Positions 27,576-36,800 of a stretch of DNA of 64,000 nt are shown here, piece after piece (positions within the stretch are counted from its first letter, which is position 1; each line of letters opens with the position of its first letter). Made by a program: the position numbers and the translations under genes. Under the pieces are notes generated by a model. It was given only the letters and a program-made list of their open reading frames with translations. It was not told where the DNA came from and ran no database searches. Source of the stretch: Thiobacillus sp. SCUT-2 (GTDB lineage Bacteria > Pseudomonadota > Gammaproteobacteria > Burkholderiales > Thiobacillaceae); the NCBI RefSeq assembly GCF_035621355.1, contig NZ_CP141769.1, positions 558,001-622,000 on the forward strand. The letters run 5' to 3'.

Positions 27576-29543
27576 ATGGCATCCATCGAGTCGATTCTGA
27601 CCGAAACCCGTGTATTCCCGCCTGCAGACGCCTTCGCCAGGCAGGCCAACGTGTCCGGAATGGACGGGTACGAGGCGCTGTGCCGCCAGGCCGAATCCGA
27701 TTACGAGGGCTTCTGGGCCAATCTCGCGCGCCAGCACATCGACTGGAAAAAGCCCTTCACCCGCACGCTCGACGAAAGCGGTGCGCCGTTCTACAAGTGG
27801 TTCGACGACGGCGAGCTGAACGTCTCCTACAACTGCCTCGACCGCCATCTGGCAAGCAAGGGCGACAAGACCGCGCTGATCTTCGAGGCCGACGACGGCA
27901 GCGTCACCCAGGTGACCTACAAGGAACTGCACGCGCGCGTGTGCCAGTTCGCCAACGGCCTGAAGTCGCTCGGCGTCGAGCAGGGCGACCGCGTGATCGT
28001 CTACATGCCGATGAGCATCGAGGCGGTGGTGGCGATGCAGGCGTGCGCGCGCATCGGCGCGATCCATTCGGTGGTGTTCGGCGGCTTCTCCGCCAAGAGC
28101 CTGTTCGAGCGCATCGAGGACGCCCGCGCCAAGGTGATCGTCACCGCCGACGAGTCGCTGCGCGGCGGCAAGGCGGTGCCGCTCAAGCACGCGGTGGACG
28201 AGGCGCTGGCGATGGGTGATACCTCGTGCGTCGAGCGCGTCGTCGTCTACCGCCGCTCGGGCGGCGACATCGCCTGGGGTGGCCGCGACCTCTGGTGGCA
28301 CGAACTCGCGCAGACCCAGGCCGAGACCTGCGAGCCGGTGTGGGTGAGCGCCGAGCATCCGCTCTTCATCCTCTACACCTCGGGTTCGACCGGCAAGCCC
28401 AAGGGCGTGCAGCACTCGACCGGGGGCTATCTGCTCGGTGCGATGCTGTCGATGCTGTGGGTGTTCGACGCCAAGCCCGATTCCGATGTCTACTGGTGCA
28501 CGGCCGACGTCGGCTGGATCACCGGCCACACCTACGTGGCCTACGGCCCGCTCTCGCTCGGCATGACCGAGGTCATCTTCGAGGGCATCCCGACCTTCCC
28601 GCACGCCGGCCGCTTCTGGGAGACCGTCGCCAAGCACAAGGTCACCACGTTCTACACGGCGCCGACCGCGATCCGCAGCCTGATCAAGCTCGGCTCCGAC
28701 CTGCCGGCGCAGTACGACCTCTCCTCGCTGCGCCTGCTGGGCACGGTGGGCGAGCCGATCAACCCCGAGGCCTGGATGTGGTACCAGCAGGTCATCGGCG
28801 GCGGTCGCTGCCCGGTGGTCGACACCTGGTGGCAGACCGAGACCGGTTCCCACATGATCGCGCCGCTTCCAGGCGCGGTACCGACCAAGCCCGGCTCCTG
28901 CACCCTGCCGCTGCCCGGCATCATGGCGGCGATCACCGACGAGCACGGCGGGCCGGTGGAAAAGGGGCACGGCGGTTTTCTCGTCATCCAGCGCCCCTTC
29001 CCGTCGCAGCTGCGCACGCTGTGGGGCGATCCCGACCGCTTCAGGAAGACCTACTTCCCCGAGGAGCTCGGCGGCAAGACCTACCTCGCGGGCGACTCCG
29101 CGCACCGCGACGACGACGGCTATTTCTGGATCATGGGGCGCATCGACGACGTGCTGAACGTGTCCGGCCACCGCCTGGGCACGATGGAGATCGAGTCCGC
29201 GCTGGTCGCCAACCCGCGCGTCGCCGAGGCCGCCGTGGTAGGGCGTCCGCACGAGATCAAGGGCGAGGCTGTGGTGGCCTACGTGGTGCTGAAGGGCACG
29301 CGGCCGGTGGGCGAGGAGGCGAAGAAGATCGTCGCCGAACTGCGCGACTGGGTCGGCAAGGAAATCGGACCGATTGCCAAGCCCGACGAGATCCGCTTCG
29401 GCGACAACCTGCCGAAGACGCGCTCCGGCAAGATCATGCGCCGCCTGCTGCGCGCGATCGCCAAGGGCGAGGAGATCACCCAGGACGTCTCCACGCTGGA
29501 GAATCCGGCGATCCTCGACCAGCTCAAGGAAGCCGTGAAATAA
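27576..29543 (+). CDS. acs: Acetyl-CoA synthetase (AMP-forming)
   Basis: Activates acetate to acetyl-CoA through acetyl-AMP. 655 aa, the usual length. Family motifs: P-loop [31 protein letters not shown], the hinge and core [20 protein letters not shown], and the C-terminal [11 protein letters not shown], whose Lys is the residue acetylated for inactivation in known enzymes. Start chosen at 27576, 9 nt after GGAGAG, giving [14 protein letters not shown]; the frame is open further upstream without a ribosome site. A strong terminator follows. Confidence 0.97.
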   Translation: MASIESILTETRVFPPADAFARQANVSGMDGYEALCRQAESDYEGFWANLARQHIDWKKPFTRTLDESGAPFYKWFDDGELNVSYNCLDRHLASKGDKTALIFEADDGSVTQVTYKELHARVCQFANGLKSLGVEQGDRVIVYMPMSIEAVVAMQACARIGAIHSVVFGGFSAKSLFERIEDARAKVIVTADESLRGGKAVPLKHAVDEALAMGDTSCVERVVVYRRSGGDIAWGGRDLWWHELAQTQAETCEPVWVSAEHPLFILYTSGSTGKPKGVQHSTGGYLLGAMLSMLWVFDAKPDSDVYWCTADVGWITGHTYVAYGPLSLGMTEVIFEGIPTFPHAGRFWETVAKHKVTTFYTAPTAIRSLIKLGSDLPAQYDLSSLRLLGTVGEPINPEAWMWYQQVIGGGRCPVVDTWWQTETGSHMIAPLPGAVPTKPGSCTLPLPGIMAAITDEHGGPVEKGHGGFLVIQRPFPSQLRTLWGDPDRFRKTYFPEELGGKTYLAGDSAHRDDDGYFWIMGRIDDVLNVSGHRLGTMEIESALVANPRVAEAAVVGRPHEIKGEAVVAYVVLKGTRPVGEEAKKIVAELRDWVGKEIGPIAKPDEIRFGDNLPKTRSGKIMRRLLRAIAKGEEITQDVSTLENPAILDQLKEAVK

Positions 29544-29555
29544 CCCTTGCCGCGA

Positions 29556-29583
29556 CGGGGCCGGCGCGGCCCCGTTTCTCGTT
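29556..29583 (+). terminator. Rho-independent terminator of acs
   Basis: Perfect 7-bp stem CGGGGCC/GGCCCCG with a 5-nt loop (29556-29574), followed by TTTCTCGTT. It starts 12 bp after the acs stop codon. Confidence 0.8.
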
Positions 29584-29627
29584 AGAATATTCAGAGTTGT
29601 TCATCCGGTTTGTCTTGAAAGGAAATC

Positions 29628-30017
29628 ATGTCCCATTACCATGCCGTCGTCTGGCTCGACCACAACGAAGCCCGTGTCATGCACATCAGCCCCGACGACG
29701 TCGAGAGGTCGGTGGTGCATCCGCTCAACCCGCCGCGCCACCTGCAGCGCAAGCGCGGCTCGGTGAGCGGCAGCCGCCAGCCCGAGGACCAGCACTACTA
29801 CCACGAGATCGTCGAGTCGCTCGCCGGGGCGCAGGAAGTCCTGATCGTCGGCCCCGGCCATGCCAAGCTGGAGCTGATCAAGCACATCCATGCCCATGAC
29901 CAGCAGATCGTCGACCGCGTGGTGGGCGTCGAGACCGTCGACCATCCCGGTGACGGCCAGCTGGTTGCCTACGCGCGCAAGTACTTCGTCGCCAAGGACC
30001 GCATGCTGCCGCAGTGA
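29628..30017 (+). CDS. Conserved protein of the 'translational machinery protein' type, 129 aa
   Basis: Small soluble protein beginning MSHYHAVVWLDHNEARVMH, with a middle segment HYYHEIVESLAGAQEVLIVGPGHAKLELIKHIH and an end VDHPGDGQLVAYARKYF. This layout matches a conserved bacterial family often labelled 'translational machinery protein' because of a distant likeness to a release-factor eRF1 domain. No direct function is established that I can name. It has its own ribosome site (AAAGGAAATC) and is bracketed by two terminators, so is probably monocistronic. Confidence 0.8.
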   Translation: MSHYHAVVWLDHNEARVMHISPDDVERSVVHPLNPPRHLQRKRGSVSGSRQPEDQHYYHEIVESLAGAQEVLIVGPGHAKLELIKHIHAHDQQIVDRVVGVETVDHPGDGQLVAYARKYFVAKDRMLPQ

Positions 30018-30048
30018 GGCGGGCGCGCCATGCGCGAGCGACGCGAAG

Positions 30049-30072
30049 GGCGCCCTGCGGGGCGCCTTTTTT
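30049..30072 (+). terminator. Rho-independent terminator after the 129-aa gene
   Basis: Stem GGCGCC/GGCGCC with a 6-nt loop, followed by six T residues, 31 bp after the stop codon at 30017. Confidence 0.88.
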
Positions 30073-30123
30073 GTCGGCGCTGCCGGCACCGGCCACGATG
30101 ACTGGGCGCGGCTGCGGCCGCGC

Positions 30124-30140
30124 GTCGGTTTCCTTTACAT
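30124..30140 (+). promoter_or_regulatory. Candidate upstream activator motif of PEP-CTERM gene (copy 1)
   Basis: GTCGGTTTCCTTTACAT. The same 17-mer with one change (GTCGGTTTTCTTTACAT) lies upstream of the other PEP-CTERM gene in this window, on its coding strand. It is 75 bp before the -24/-12 promoter, a normal position for a sigma-54 activator site. A PrsR-type activator, linked to PEP-CTERM genes in other betaproteobacteria, is the obvious candidate binder (inference). Confidence 0.7.
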
Positions 30141-30215
30141 ATCAGCGGCGGCCGATGGGGCATCCGGCTGCGTCGACTGATTTTGAATCAATGGGATAGC
30201 GCCTCTTCCCGAAAC

Positions 30216-30231
30216 TGGCACGTCTGATGCT
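30216..30231 (+). promoter_or_regulatory. Sigma-54 (-24/-12) promoter of PEP-CTERM gene
   Basis: TGGCACGTCTGATGCT fits the consensus TGGCACG-N4-TTGCW with one mismatch and has the required GG-N10-GC spacing. It ends 58 bp before the ATG. Confidence 0.8.
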
Positions 30232-30289
30232 TGTGCCATTTGCAGCCGTATGACCCGCTTGCTGTGCACACAACGACGAGGAGGCTTCA

Positions 30290-30964
30290 ATGGGTATTCG
30301 TATTTCGCGGCTGGCGGCCGCACTGATGGTCTTGTCCTGGACGGGCGTGGCCGCGGCCGCAAGCCCCGTTTATTCGGGCTCATACGTGGACATGTACCTG
30401 AAGTCCAATACCTTTCCGGCCAACCTGAACGAGCAGATGGTCTTTCTGGATGCCGGGACGTCATCCTCGATCACCGGCCATGTCGGCTCGCAGACGGGCA
30501 CGACGCTCGTCACGTTTTCCTCGACAAGCGACACGCTGATCGCCTCCAACGGTTTCGCAACGATCAGTGCGCAGGACGGTTTCCTGAACGACATCACGAT
30601 CACCGCGCCCGGCTACTGGTTCGACGACCTGATCTTCAGCGTGAATCTGTCGCCGAATGCCAACAGCGACCTGTCCGTCACGGCCAAGGACAAGACGGCG
30701 GGTAGCAATACCTTCACCAATTGGGCAACGCAGCAGGACTGGGTCAACGGAGAGAATCGCATCCTCGTGCTCTCCACCGGCGGCAATCTGATGCAGTCGG
30801 TGACGATCACTTCGCAGCTCGGCTTTCAGTCCCTGGGCGGGCTGGATTCGCTGAAGCAGACCGAGATTTCGGGCGTGACTCCCGTGCCGGAACCGGGATC
30901 CTGGGCCATGCTCCTCGCCGGCCTGGGCGTGGTCGGATTGGCCGCACGCCGCAAGCTGGCCTGA
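30290..30964 (+). CDS. PEP-CTERM sorting-domain protein, 224 aa
   Basis: Exported surface protein. An N-terminal signal peptide (MGIRISRLAAALMVLSWTGVAAAA) is followed by a beta-rich, Ser/Thr/Asn-rich body with no Cys. The protein ends in the PEP-CTERM tripartite tail: VPEPGSWAML, a hydrophobic helix (LLAGLGVVGLAA) and a basic RRK end. Such tails are recognised by exosortase, which processes the protein for the cell surface or exopolysaccharide matrix. No exosortase is in this window. Strong ribosome site GAGGAGG before the ATG; controlled by a sigma-54 promoter and upstream motif. Confidence 0.93.
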   Translation: MGIRISRLAAALMVLSWTGVAAAASPVYSGSYVDMYLKSNTFPANLNEQMVFLDAGTSSSITGHVGSQTGTTLVTFSSTSDTLIASNGFATISAQDGFLNDITITAPGYWFDDLIFSVNLSPNANSDLSVTAKDKTAGSNTFTNWATQQDWVNGENRILVLSTGGNLMQSVTITSQLGFQSLGGLDSLKQTEISGVTPVPEPGSWAMLLAGLGVVGLAARRKLA

Positions 30965-30986
30965 TCGGGTCGAGCGTCTCGGAAAG

Positions 30987-31011
30987 AGCGCCGCATTGCC
31001 GGCGCTTTTTT
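30987..31011. terminator. Terminator between PEP-CTERM gene and convergent FMN reductase gene
   Basis: Stem AGCGCCG/CGGCGCT with a 6-nt loop followed by a T-run on the plus strand. On the minus strand the same stem is followed by CTTTCC, so it may work weakly both ways. It overlaps the stop codon of the minus-strand gene. Confidence 0.82.
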
Positions 31012-31591
31012 ATTTGGCGGCCGCGGACAGCATTTGCGCGGTGTTGACCAGTTCCAGTACGAGGTCGTGCAGCCGCGCCGGCGCCTTCAGCATCGGCACG
31101 CCGTCGGCATCGTCGAACGCCTGGTCGGCATGCGGCAGCGAAAACTGGCCCGGCAGCACCAGCACGCCCAGCGTGTTCAGCACCTGGCGCAGGTGCGGCA
31201 GCATGCGCATGCCGCCGAACTGGCCGGGCGAGGCCGCAAGCAGGGCGGCGACCTTGTTCTGATAGGGCACCAGGCCCGACTCGCCCTGCCATTCGCGCGA
31301 CACCCAGTCGAGCGTGTTCTTCAGCAGCGGCGGGATCGAGCTGTTGTATTCGGGGCTGGCGATCAGCAGGGCGTCATGTGCCTTGAACAGCGCCTTCAGG
31401 CGCTGGGCGTTGGCGGGTAGGCCGTCGCGCGCCTCGAGGTCCTCATCCATCAGCGGCAACGGGTAATCCGCCAGATCGATCAGCGTGACCTCGCCGCCCG
31501 CGGCGCGGGCGGCATGGGTGGCGACCCGGATCAGCTTGCGGTTCCAGGAATCGCGGCGGGTGCTGCCGGCAAAGGCGAGAATCTTGGGCAT
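31010..31591 (-). CDS. NADPH-dependent FMN reductase family protein
   Basis: 193-residue flavodoxin-fold oxidoreductase. The FMN-phosphate loop is AGSTRRDSWNRKL near the N-terminus and the flavin-ring loop is SPEYNSSIPPLLKNTLDWVSR. Resembles chromate/azo/quinone reductases (ChrR, YieF, ArsH group). The start at 31591 gives MPKILAFAGSTR; the longer upstream frame is Arg/Ser-rich and unlikely. A pirin gene lies 55 bp upstream on the same strand, so the two could be co-transcribed as a quinone or flavonoid redox pair. Confidence 0.9.
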   Translation of the reverse strand: MPKILAFAGSTRRDSWNRKLIRVATHAARAAGGEVTLIDLADYPLPLMDEDLEARDGLPANAQRLKALFKAHDALLIASPEYNSSIPPLLKNTLDWVSREWQGESGLVPYQNKVAALLAASPGQFGGMRMLPHLRQVLNTLGVLVLPGQFSLPHADQAFDDADGVPMLKAPARLHDLVLELVNTAQMLSAAAK

Positions 31592-31646
31592 GGCGTGTCC
31601 CTGCGTCGAACAAGGGGCGGATTGTAGCCGCTGTACACGGCGCGTT

Positions 31647-32345
31647 TCAGGGCAGGTCGAAGCCGAGTACCTCGCTCGGCTCGAGCGCCTCGATCTCGAG
31701 CGCCGATTCGAAGCGGATCGCCGCGGCATCGCCCGCTTCCAGCGGGTAGCCCCTGAGCCTGATCCGCCCTGTCGCGACGTGCAGCCAGGCGCGTCGCCCC
31801 GGCGCCAGGTTCAGCACGACGCGGTCGCCTGCGGCGAGCCGGCCCGCATGGATGGCGGCGTCCTGGTGGATCGTCACCGAACCGTCGCGTCCGTCGTTCG
31901 ATGCGACGAGCCGCAGCCGGCCTTGCAGGCTCTCGGGCGGGAAGGCGATCTGTTCGTAACCCGGCTCGAGGCCGTAGGCGTCCGGTTCGATCCAGATCTG
32001 CAGGAGGTGCACCGGTTCGCTGGAGGAGGCGTTGTACTCGCTGTGCGCGATGCCGTGCCCGGCACGCATGCGCTGCACTTCGCCCGGGCGGATCACGCCG
32101 CCGTTGCCGAGCGAGTCCTTGTGCTCGAGCGCGCCCGCGAGCACCCAGGTGACGATCTCCATGTCCTGGTGGCTGTGCGTGGGGAAGCCCGCACCGGGCG
32201 CGATGCGGTCGTCGTTGATCACCCGCAGCGGGCCGAAGCCCATCCACGCGGGGTCGCGGTAGCCGGCGAACGAGAAGGTGTGGAAGCTGTCGAGCCAGCC
32301 GTGGTTGGCGTGGCCGCGTTCGGACGATTTGCGTACGGTAAGCAT
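31647..32345 (-). CDS. Pirin family protein (bicupin; possible quercetin dioxygenase)
   Basis: 232-residue bicupin. The N-terminal pirin block is complete with its metal ligands: HTFSFAGYRDPAWMGFGPLRVINDDRI, then FPTHSHQDMEIVTWVLAGALEHKDS (His-x-His and Glu) and MRAGHGIAHSEYN. Resembles E. coli YhhW, which acts on quercetin in vitro. The natural role is unknown. It is divergent from a LysR gene across 111 bp, the usual layout of a LysR regulator and its target. Confidence 0.92.
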   Translation of the reverse strand: MLTVRKSSERGHANHGWLDSFHTFSFAGYRDPAWMGFGPLRVINDDRIAPGAGFPTHSHQDMEIVTWVLAGALEHKDSLGNGGVIRPGEVQRMRAGHGIAHSEYNASSSEPVHLLQIWIEPDAYGLEPGYEQIAFPPESLQGRLRLVASNDGRDGSVTIHQDAAIHAGRLAAGDRVVLNLAPGRRAWLHVATGRIRLRGYPLEAGDAAAIRFESALEIEALEPSEVLGFDLP

Positions 32346-32426
32346 CAGGAATTCCTCCGTGACAGGGCTGGTCGTTCAGCGATGACGTGACTATAGGCGT
32401 GGCATCTGCCGGGCGAAACGGGCAGA

Positions 32427-32456
32427 ATTCGATCAAGTCATTCGATTTTTCCGAAT
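32427..32456. promoter_or_regulatory. Candidate LysR binding site between pirin and lysR genes
   Basis: Direct repeats of ATTCGAT (32427-32433 and 32440-32446), and a dyad ATTCG-N7-CGAAT (32440-32456) that contains the T-N11-A pattern of LysR boxes and abuts the lysR start codon. Bound protein would block its own gene. Confidence 0.6.
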
Positions 32457-33362
32457 ATGCCGCTGACCCTCGAGGCCCTTGCGATCCTGGACGCCGTCGA
32501 CCGCAAGGGCTCGTTTGCCCGCGCCGCCGAGGCGCTCGGCCGTGCGCCATCTTCGCTGACGTATGCGGTGCAGCAGATCGAGGCCGACCTCGACGTCCTG
32601 CTGTTCGACCGCTCCGGACACCGTGCGCGCTTCACCCCGGCCGGGCGGCTGCTGCTCGAGGAGGGCAGGACCTTGCTCGGCGCGGCCGCGGCGCTGGAAA
32701 ACCGGACGCGGCAGGCCGCCGGGGGCTGGGAAGCGCAGTTCACGCTGGCGCTGGAGGGCATCCTGCCGGTGGCGCCGGTGCTGCCGCTGATCGAGGCGTT
32801 CTACCGGCTCGGGCGCACAACCGAGATCAGGCTGCGCCACGAGGTGCTGGCGGGCAGCTGGGACGCGGTGGCCTCGGGTTGCGCCGATCTGGCCGTTGCC
32901 GGCGGCGGCGCACCGGCCGGGGCGGGGCTGCGCACCCGCCTGCTGGGCCGCGTCGAGTTCGTGTTCTGCGTCGCCCCGCAGCACCCGCTGGCGCGCGCGA
33001 AGCAGCCGCTGACCCCGGCCGACGTCGCGGCGCACCGCGTGGTGGTGATCGCCGATACCGCGCGCAACCTGCCCCTCCGCAGCGCCGGCTGGCTGCAGCA
33101 GCAGCCGCGTCTCACGGTGGCCGATCTGCCGGGCAAGCTGGCGGCGCAGCAGGCCGGGCTGGGGATCGGCTCGTTGCCGCGCTGGCTGGCCGAGCGTGAG
33201 GTGGCGGCGGGCCGTCTGGTGCGCTGCGAGTGGGCCGGCGGCAACCCGCGCGAAACGCTGCACCTGGTCTGGCGCAGCGGCGAGACGGGGCGGGCGCTGC
33301 AGTGGTTCACCCAAGCGCTCGCGCGGCGCGGGGTATTCGCAGGGGTGCTGGATGGCGAATGA
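32457..33362 (+). CDS. LysR-family transcriptional regulator
   Basis: 301 residues. N-terminal winged helix: LEALAILDAVDRKGSFARAAEALGRAPSSLTYAVQQIEADLDVLLFDRSGHRARFT, then the LysR substrate-binding domain (about residues 90-300). No Shine-Dalgarno sequence precedes the ATG because the spot is taken by the candidate operator. Probable regulator of the divergent pirin gene and perhaps the FMN reductase. Its last 11 bp overlap the start of the Hsp15 gene. Confidence 0.9.
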   Translation: MPLTLEALAILDAVDRKGSFARAAEALGRAPSSLTYAVQQIEADLDVLLFDRSGHRARFTPAGRLLLEEGRTLLGAAAALENRTRQAAGGWEAQFTLALEGILPVAPVLPLIEAFYRLGRTTEIRLRHEVLAGSWDAVASGCADLAVAGGGAPAGAGLRTRLLGRVEFVFCVAPQHPLARAKQPLTPADVAAHRVVVIADTARNLPLRSAGWLQQQPRLTVADLPGKLAAQQAGLGIGSLPRWLAEREVAAGRLVRCEWAGGNPRETLHLVWRSGETGRALQWFTQALARRGVFAGVLDGE

Positions 33363-33744
33363 GCCGCTCGAGCGCATGCGCCTCGACAAATGGCTGTGGG
33401 CGGCGCGCTTCTTCAAGACGCGCAGCCACGCCACGCAGGCCATCGAGCACGGGCGCGTGAAGCTGAACGGCGAGCGCGTCAAGCCGGCGCGCGACGTCAA
33501 GCCCGGCGACCGGCTCGAAATCCGTGTCGGCGACGCCGACTGGACGCTCACGGTCCGGGCGCTGGCCATGCAACGCGGCCCGGCGCCCGTCGCCCAGGGG
33601 CTCTACGAGGAAGACTCGGCCGGTCGCGCGCGTCGTGAGCAGCAGGCGCTCGAGCGCAAGCTTGCCGCCAGCCCGGCGGCGGCAATCAAGGGCCGGCCCA
33701 CCAAGCGCGATCGCCGTCGGATTCATCGCTTCACCGGCGACTGA
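33352..33744 (+). CDS. hslR: Heat-shock protein 15 (S4-domain RNA-binding protein)
   Basis: 130 residues (E. coli Hsp15 is 133). The S4 RNA-binding domain is at the N-terminus: MRLDKWLWAARFFKTRSHA, then IEHGRVKLNGERVKPARDVKPGD. A basic C-terminal tail follows (IKGRPTKRDRRRIHRF). The characterised protein rescues stalled 50S subunits carrying peptidyl-tRNA after heat shock. Start ATG at 33352 overlaps the lysR end by 11 bp. Confidence 0.93.
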   Translation: MANEPLERMRLDKWLWAARFFKTRSHATQAIEHGRVKLNGERVKPARDVKPGDRLEIRVGDADWTLTVRALAMQRGPAPVAQGLYEEDSAGRARREQQALERKLAASPAAAIKGRPTKRDRRRIHRFTGD

Positions 33745-33824
33745 GACGCCGAATTTCCCGCATGTCGGCTGCCGCAAAGTGCGGCGGAACGCATAGAATC
33801 AGCGGCTTCGAGTTCTGCAAGCCT

Positions 33825-36800
33825 ATGACCCTGTCCCCCGCCTCGATCCGCCTCCTGCGCCGCGTGCTGCGTGGGCTTGCCGTGCTCGCGGCCCTCGCGG
33901 CGGCCGGCTTTGCGGCAGCGGTCGCGGCGATGTTCTTCTGGGTGCTGCCGAACGTTTCCACGCATCGCGATACGGTCGCCGATCTGATGTCGCGCGCGCT
34001 CGGCCAGCGGGTGACGCTGGAGGCCGTGTCGGGGGTGTGGCAGCAGGCGCGACCGGAGTTCCGCCTGCGCGGCGTGCGCCTGTACGACCAGGCGGGCCGC
34101 CCCGCGCTCTACCTGCCCGACCTCGAGGCCGCTTTCTCGTGGCGCTCGCTGCTCTTTCTCGAGCCGCGCTTCACCCGCATCGAGCTGCGCGGACTGACCC
34201 TCGGCGTGCGCCGCGCGCGCGACGGACACCTCTACGTGGGCGGCATTCCCGTCAACCCCGCCGCGCCCGATAGCGGTTTCTCGAGCTGGCTGCTGCGGCA
34301 GGGCCAGGTGCACGCGGGAGGCGCCGCCCTGACGTGGGTCGACGAGGGGCGCGGCGCACCGCCGCTCACGCTCACGGCGGTCGATTTCACCCTCGTCAAC
34401 GTGCGCCGCGCGCATCGGCTGGAAGTGCATGCGATCCCGCCGGCGAGCGTCGCGCGGCCGCTCAAGGTCGTCGCCAAGCTGCGTGCGCGCAGGGTGGACG
34501 ACACCCGGACCTGGAACGGAACCGTCGAGGCGACCGTGGCGGGCGTGTCCTTCCCGCGCCTCGCCGCATGGGTGGCGCTGCCCTATCAGCCGCGGCAGGG
34601 ATGGGGCGCGCTGAACATGCAGTTCGACGTGGCACGCGGCAGGCTGTCCGCGGTCACGGCGAGCATCGACCTGCGCGACGTCGAAACCGTGCTTGGCGAA
34701 GGCCTGCCGCCGCTCCGGCTGGCGCAGGCCCGGGGGCAGGCGCGGTGGCAGCGCGGCCCCGAGGGCCAGCGCGTGACGTTCGAGAACCTGCGGATGGCGC
34801 GGCCGGGCGCGGCCCTCGGCGAGCCGTTCGACGCCGGCCTGCTGTGGGGCGGCGCAGCGCGCGAAATCACCGCGCAGGCATTCAGCCTGGGCGGCTGGCA
34901 GTGGCTGTTGCCGAGCCTGCCGATGGACGCCGCACTGCGTGCACGTCTGCAGACGCTGCAGCCGCAGGGGCGCTTCGACCTGCTGCGCTTCCGCTGGACC
35001 GGCGACGAGCCCGGACTGGACAACTTCAGCGTCGTTGCGCGCTTCAGCGGCGTCGGCGTGAGCGCCGTCGGCCCCCGGCCCGGCGTGTCGAACCTGAGCG
35101 GCCGCATCGAAGGCGACACGCGCGCCGGCAGCTTCGAGATCGATTCGCAGAAGCTGACGCTGACCCTGCCCGAGCTGTTCCGCGAACCGACGCTCGCGCT
35201 CGATAGCATGCATGCGCGCGGCAGCTGGACGAGGACGGACCGCGGCCATCGGGTGACGCTCGCGGAACTGGCCTTCGCCAACGCCGACGCGGCCGGCACG
35301 GCCAAGGGCTTCTATGAACGGATTCCGGGGGCGCGCGGCGTGATCGACCTGGGGGCGCGTCTCACCCGTGCCGACGGCATGGCCGTCTACCGCTACCTGC
35401 CGAAGACCGTCGGCGACCCGACCGTGGAGTGGGTGCGCCGCGCCGTGCTGGCCGGACATTCGGACGACGTGCAGCTGACGCTGAAGGGCGATCTTGCCGC
35501 ATTCCCGTTCGACCACGGGGAGGGCCTGTTCCGCGTCGAGGCGCACATCCGCGACGGCGTGCTCGACTACGTGCCGGGCTGGCCGCGCATCGACGGCATC
35601 GCGGCGCGGCTGCTCTTCCAGGGGCGGACCATGGAGGTGACGTCGGAGCAGGCGCGCATCTACGACACCGCGCTGTCGTCGGTAAAGGTGGCGATTCCGG
35701 ACCTGCTGCATCACGACGAGCAGCTGCTGGTCGACGGCCAGGCTGCCGGCCCGCTCCAGGATTTCATCCGGTTCGCCAATGCCAGTCCGGTTCATGCCCG
35801 GCTGCGCGGCTTCACCGTCGGCCTGGAGGGCAGCGGCCCGGCGAAGCTCGCGCTCAGCCTGCGCGTGCCGCTGCGTCGCAGCCACGACACGACCGTCGCC
35901 GGCCGGCTGTCGCTTCAGGGAGACGCCCTGCAGTCCCCGGCGCTGCCGCGGCTCGAGCAGGTGCGGGGCGACGTCGACTTCACCGGAACCAGCCTGGCGG
36001 CGACCAACCTCGCCGCGCAATTCCTCGGCGGCCCGCTGCGTCTGGACGCCGCCACGCGCGGCGGGCGCGTCCAGGTGCTGGCGCAGGGACGCGCGACCGC
36101 GGCGGGCCTGGGCGGCTGGCTCGGTGACGCATGGAAGTCGCGCCTGTCGGGGCAGACGGCATGGCGCGGCCAGATCGATCTCGATCCGGCGGGCGATCGT
36201 CTGCGCGTCGAGTCCGATCTGGTCGGCTTGGCCAGTGGCCTGCCGGCGCCGCTCGCCAAGCCCGCTGCGCAGCCGCTGCCGCTGTTGGTCACGCGGCAGC
36301 CGCAGGGCGACGGTGTGCTGAGCGAAGTGCGCGTGGGCCGGATCGTCGATGCGGTCTGGCGCAGCACGGCAGATGGTCGCCTGGGCCGCGGTGAAATCCG
36401 CTTCGGTGGCGTGGCCGCGCTGCCCGCCGAACCCGGCTTGCGGCTGGCGGGCAGCGGACAGGGACTGGACCTGTCGGGCTGGATGGGCTTGCTGCCGGAA
36501 GGCGGGGGCGAAGGCGGCCTGCCGGTGGCGTCGATCGATCTCGGCTTCGACGCGTTCGACCTGATGGGGCGGCGCTACCAGGGCATACGCCTGACGGGGC
36601 GCAGCCGTGGCGGCATCCTGCGCACCCAGGTGAGCGGGCGCGGCGTGAACGGGACCCTGACGTATCGTCCGGCCGGCGAGCAGCCTGCCCGGGTGTCGGC
36701 GCAGTTCAGGGAACTGACGATCCCGCCCAGGCTGGCGGCGTCCGGCACCGAGCCCGGACCCAGCCTGAAGGCGTCCGACTTCCCGATGCTCGACGTCACC

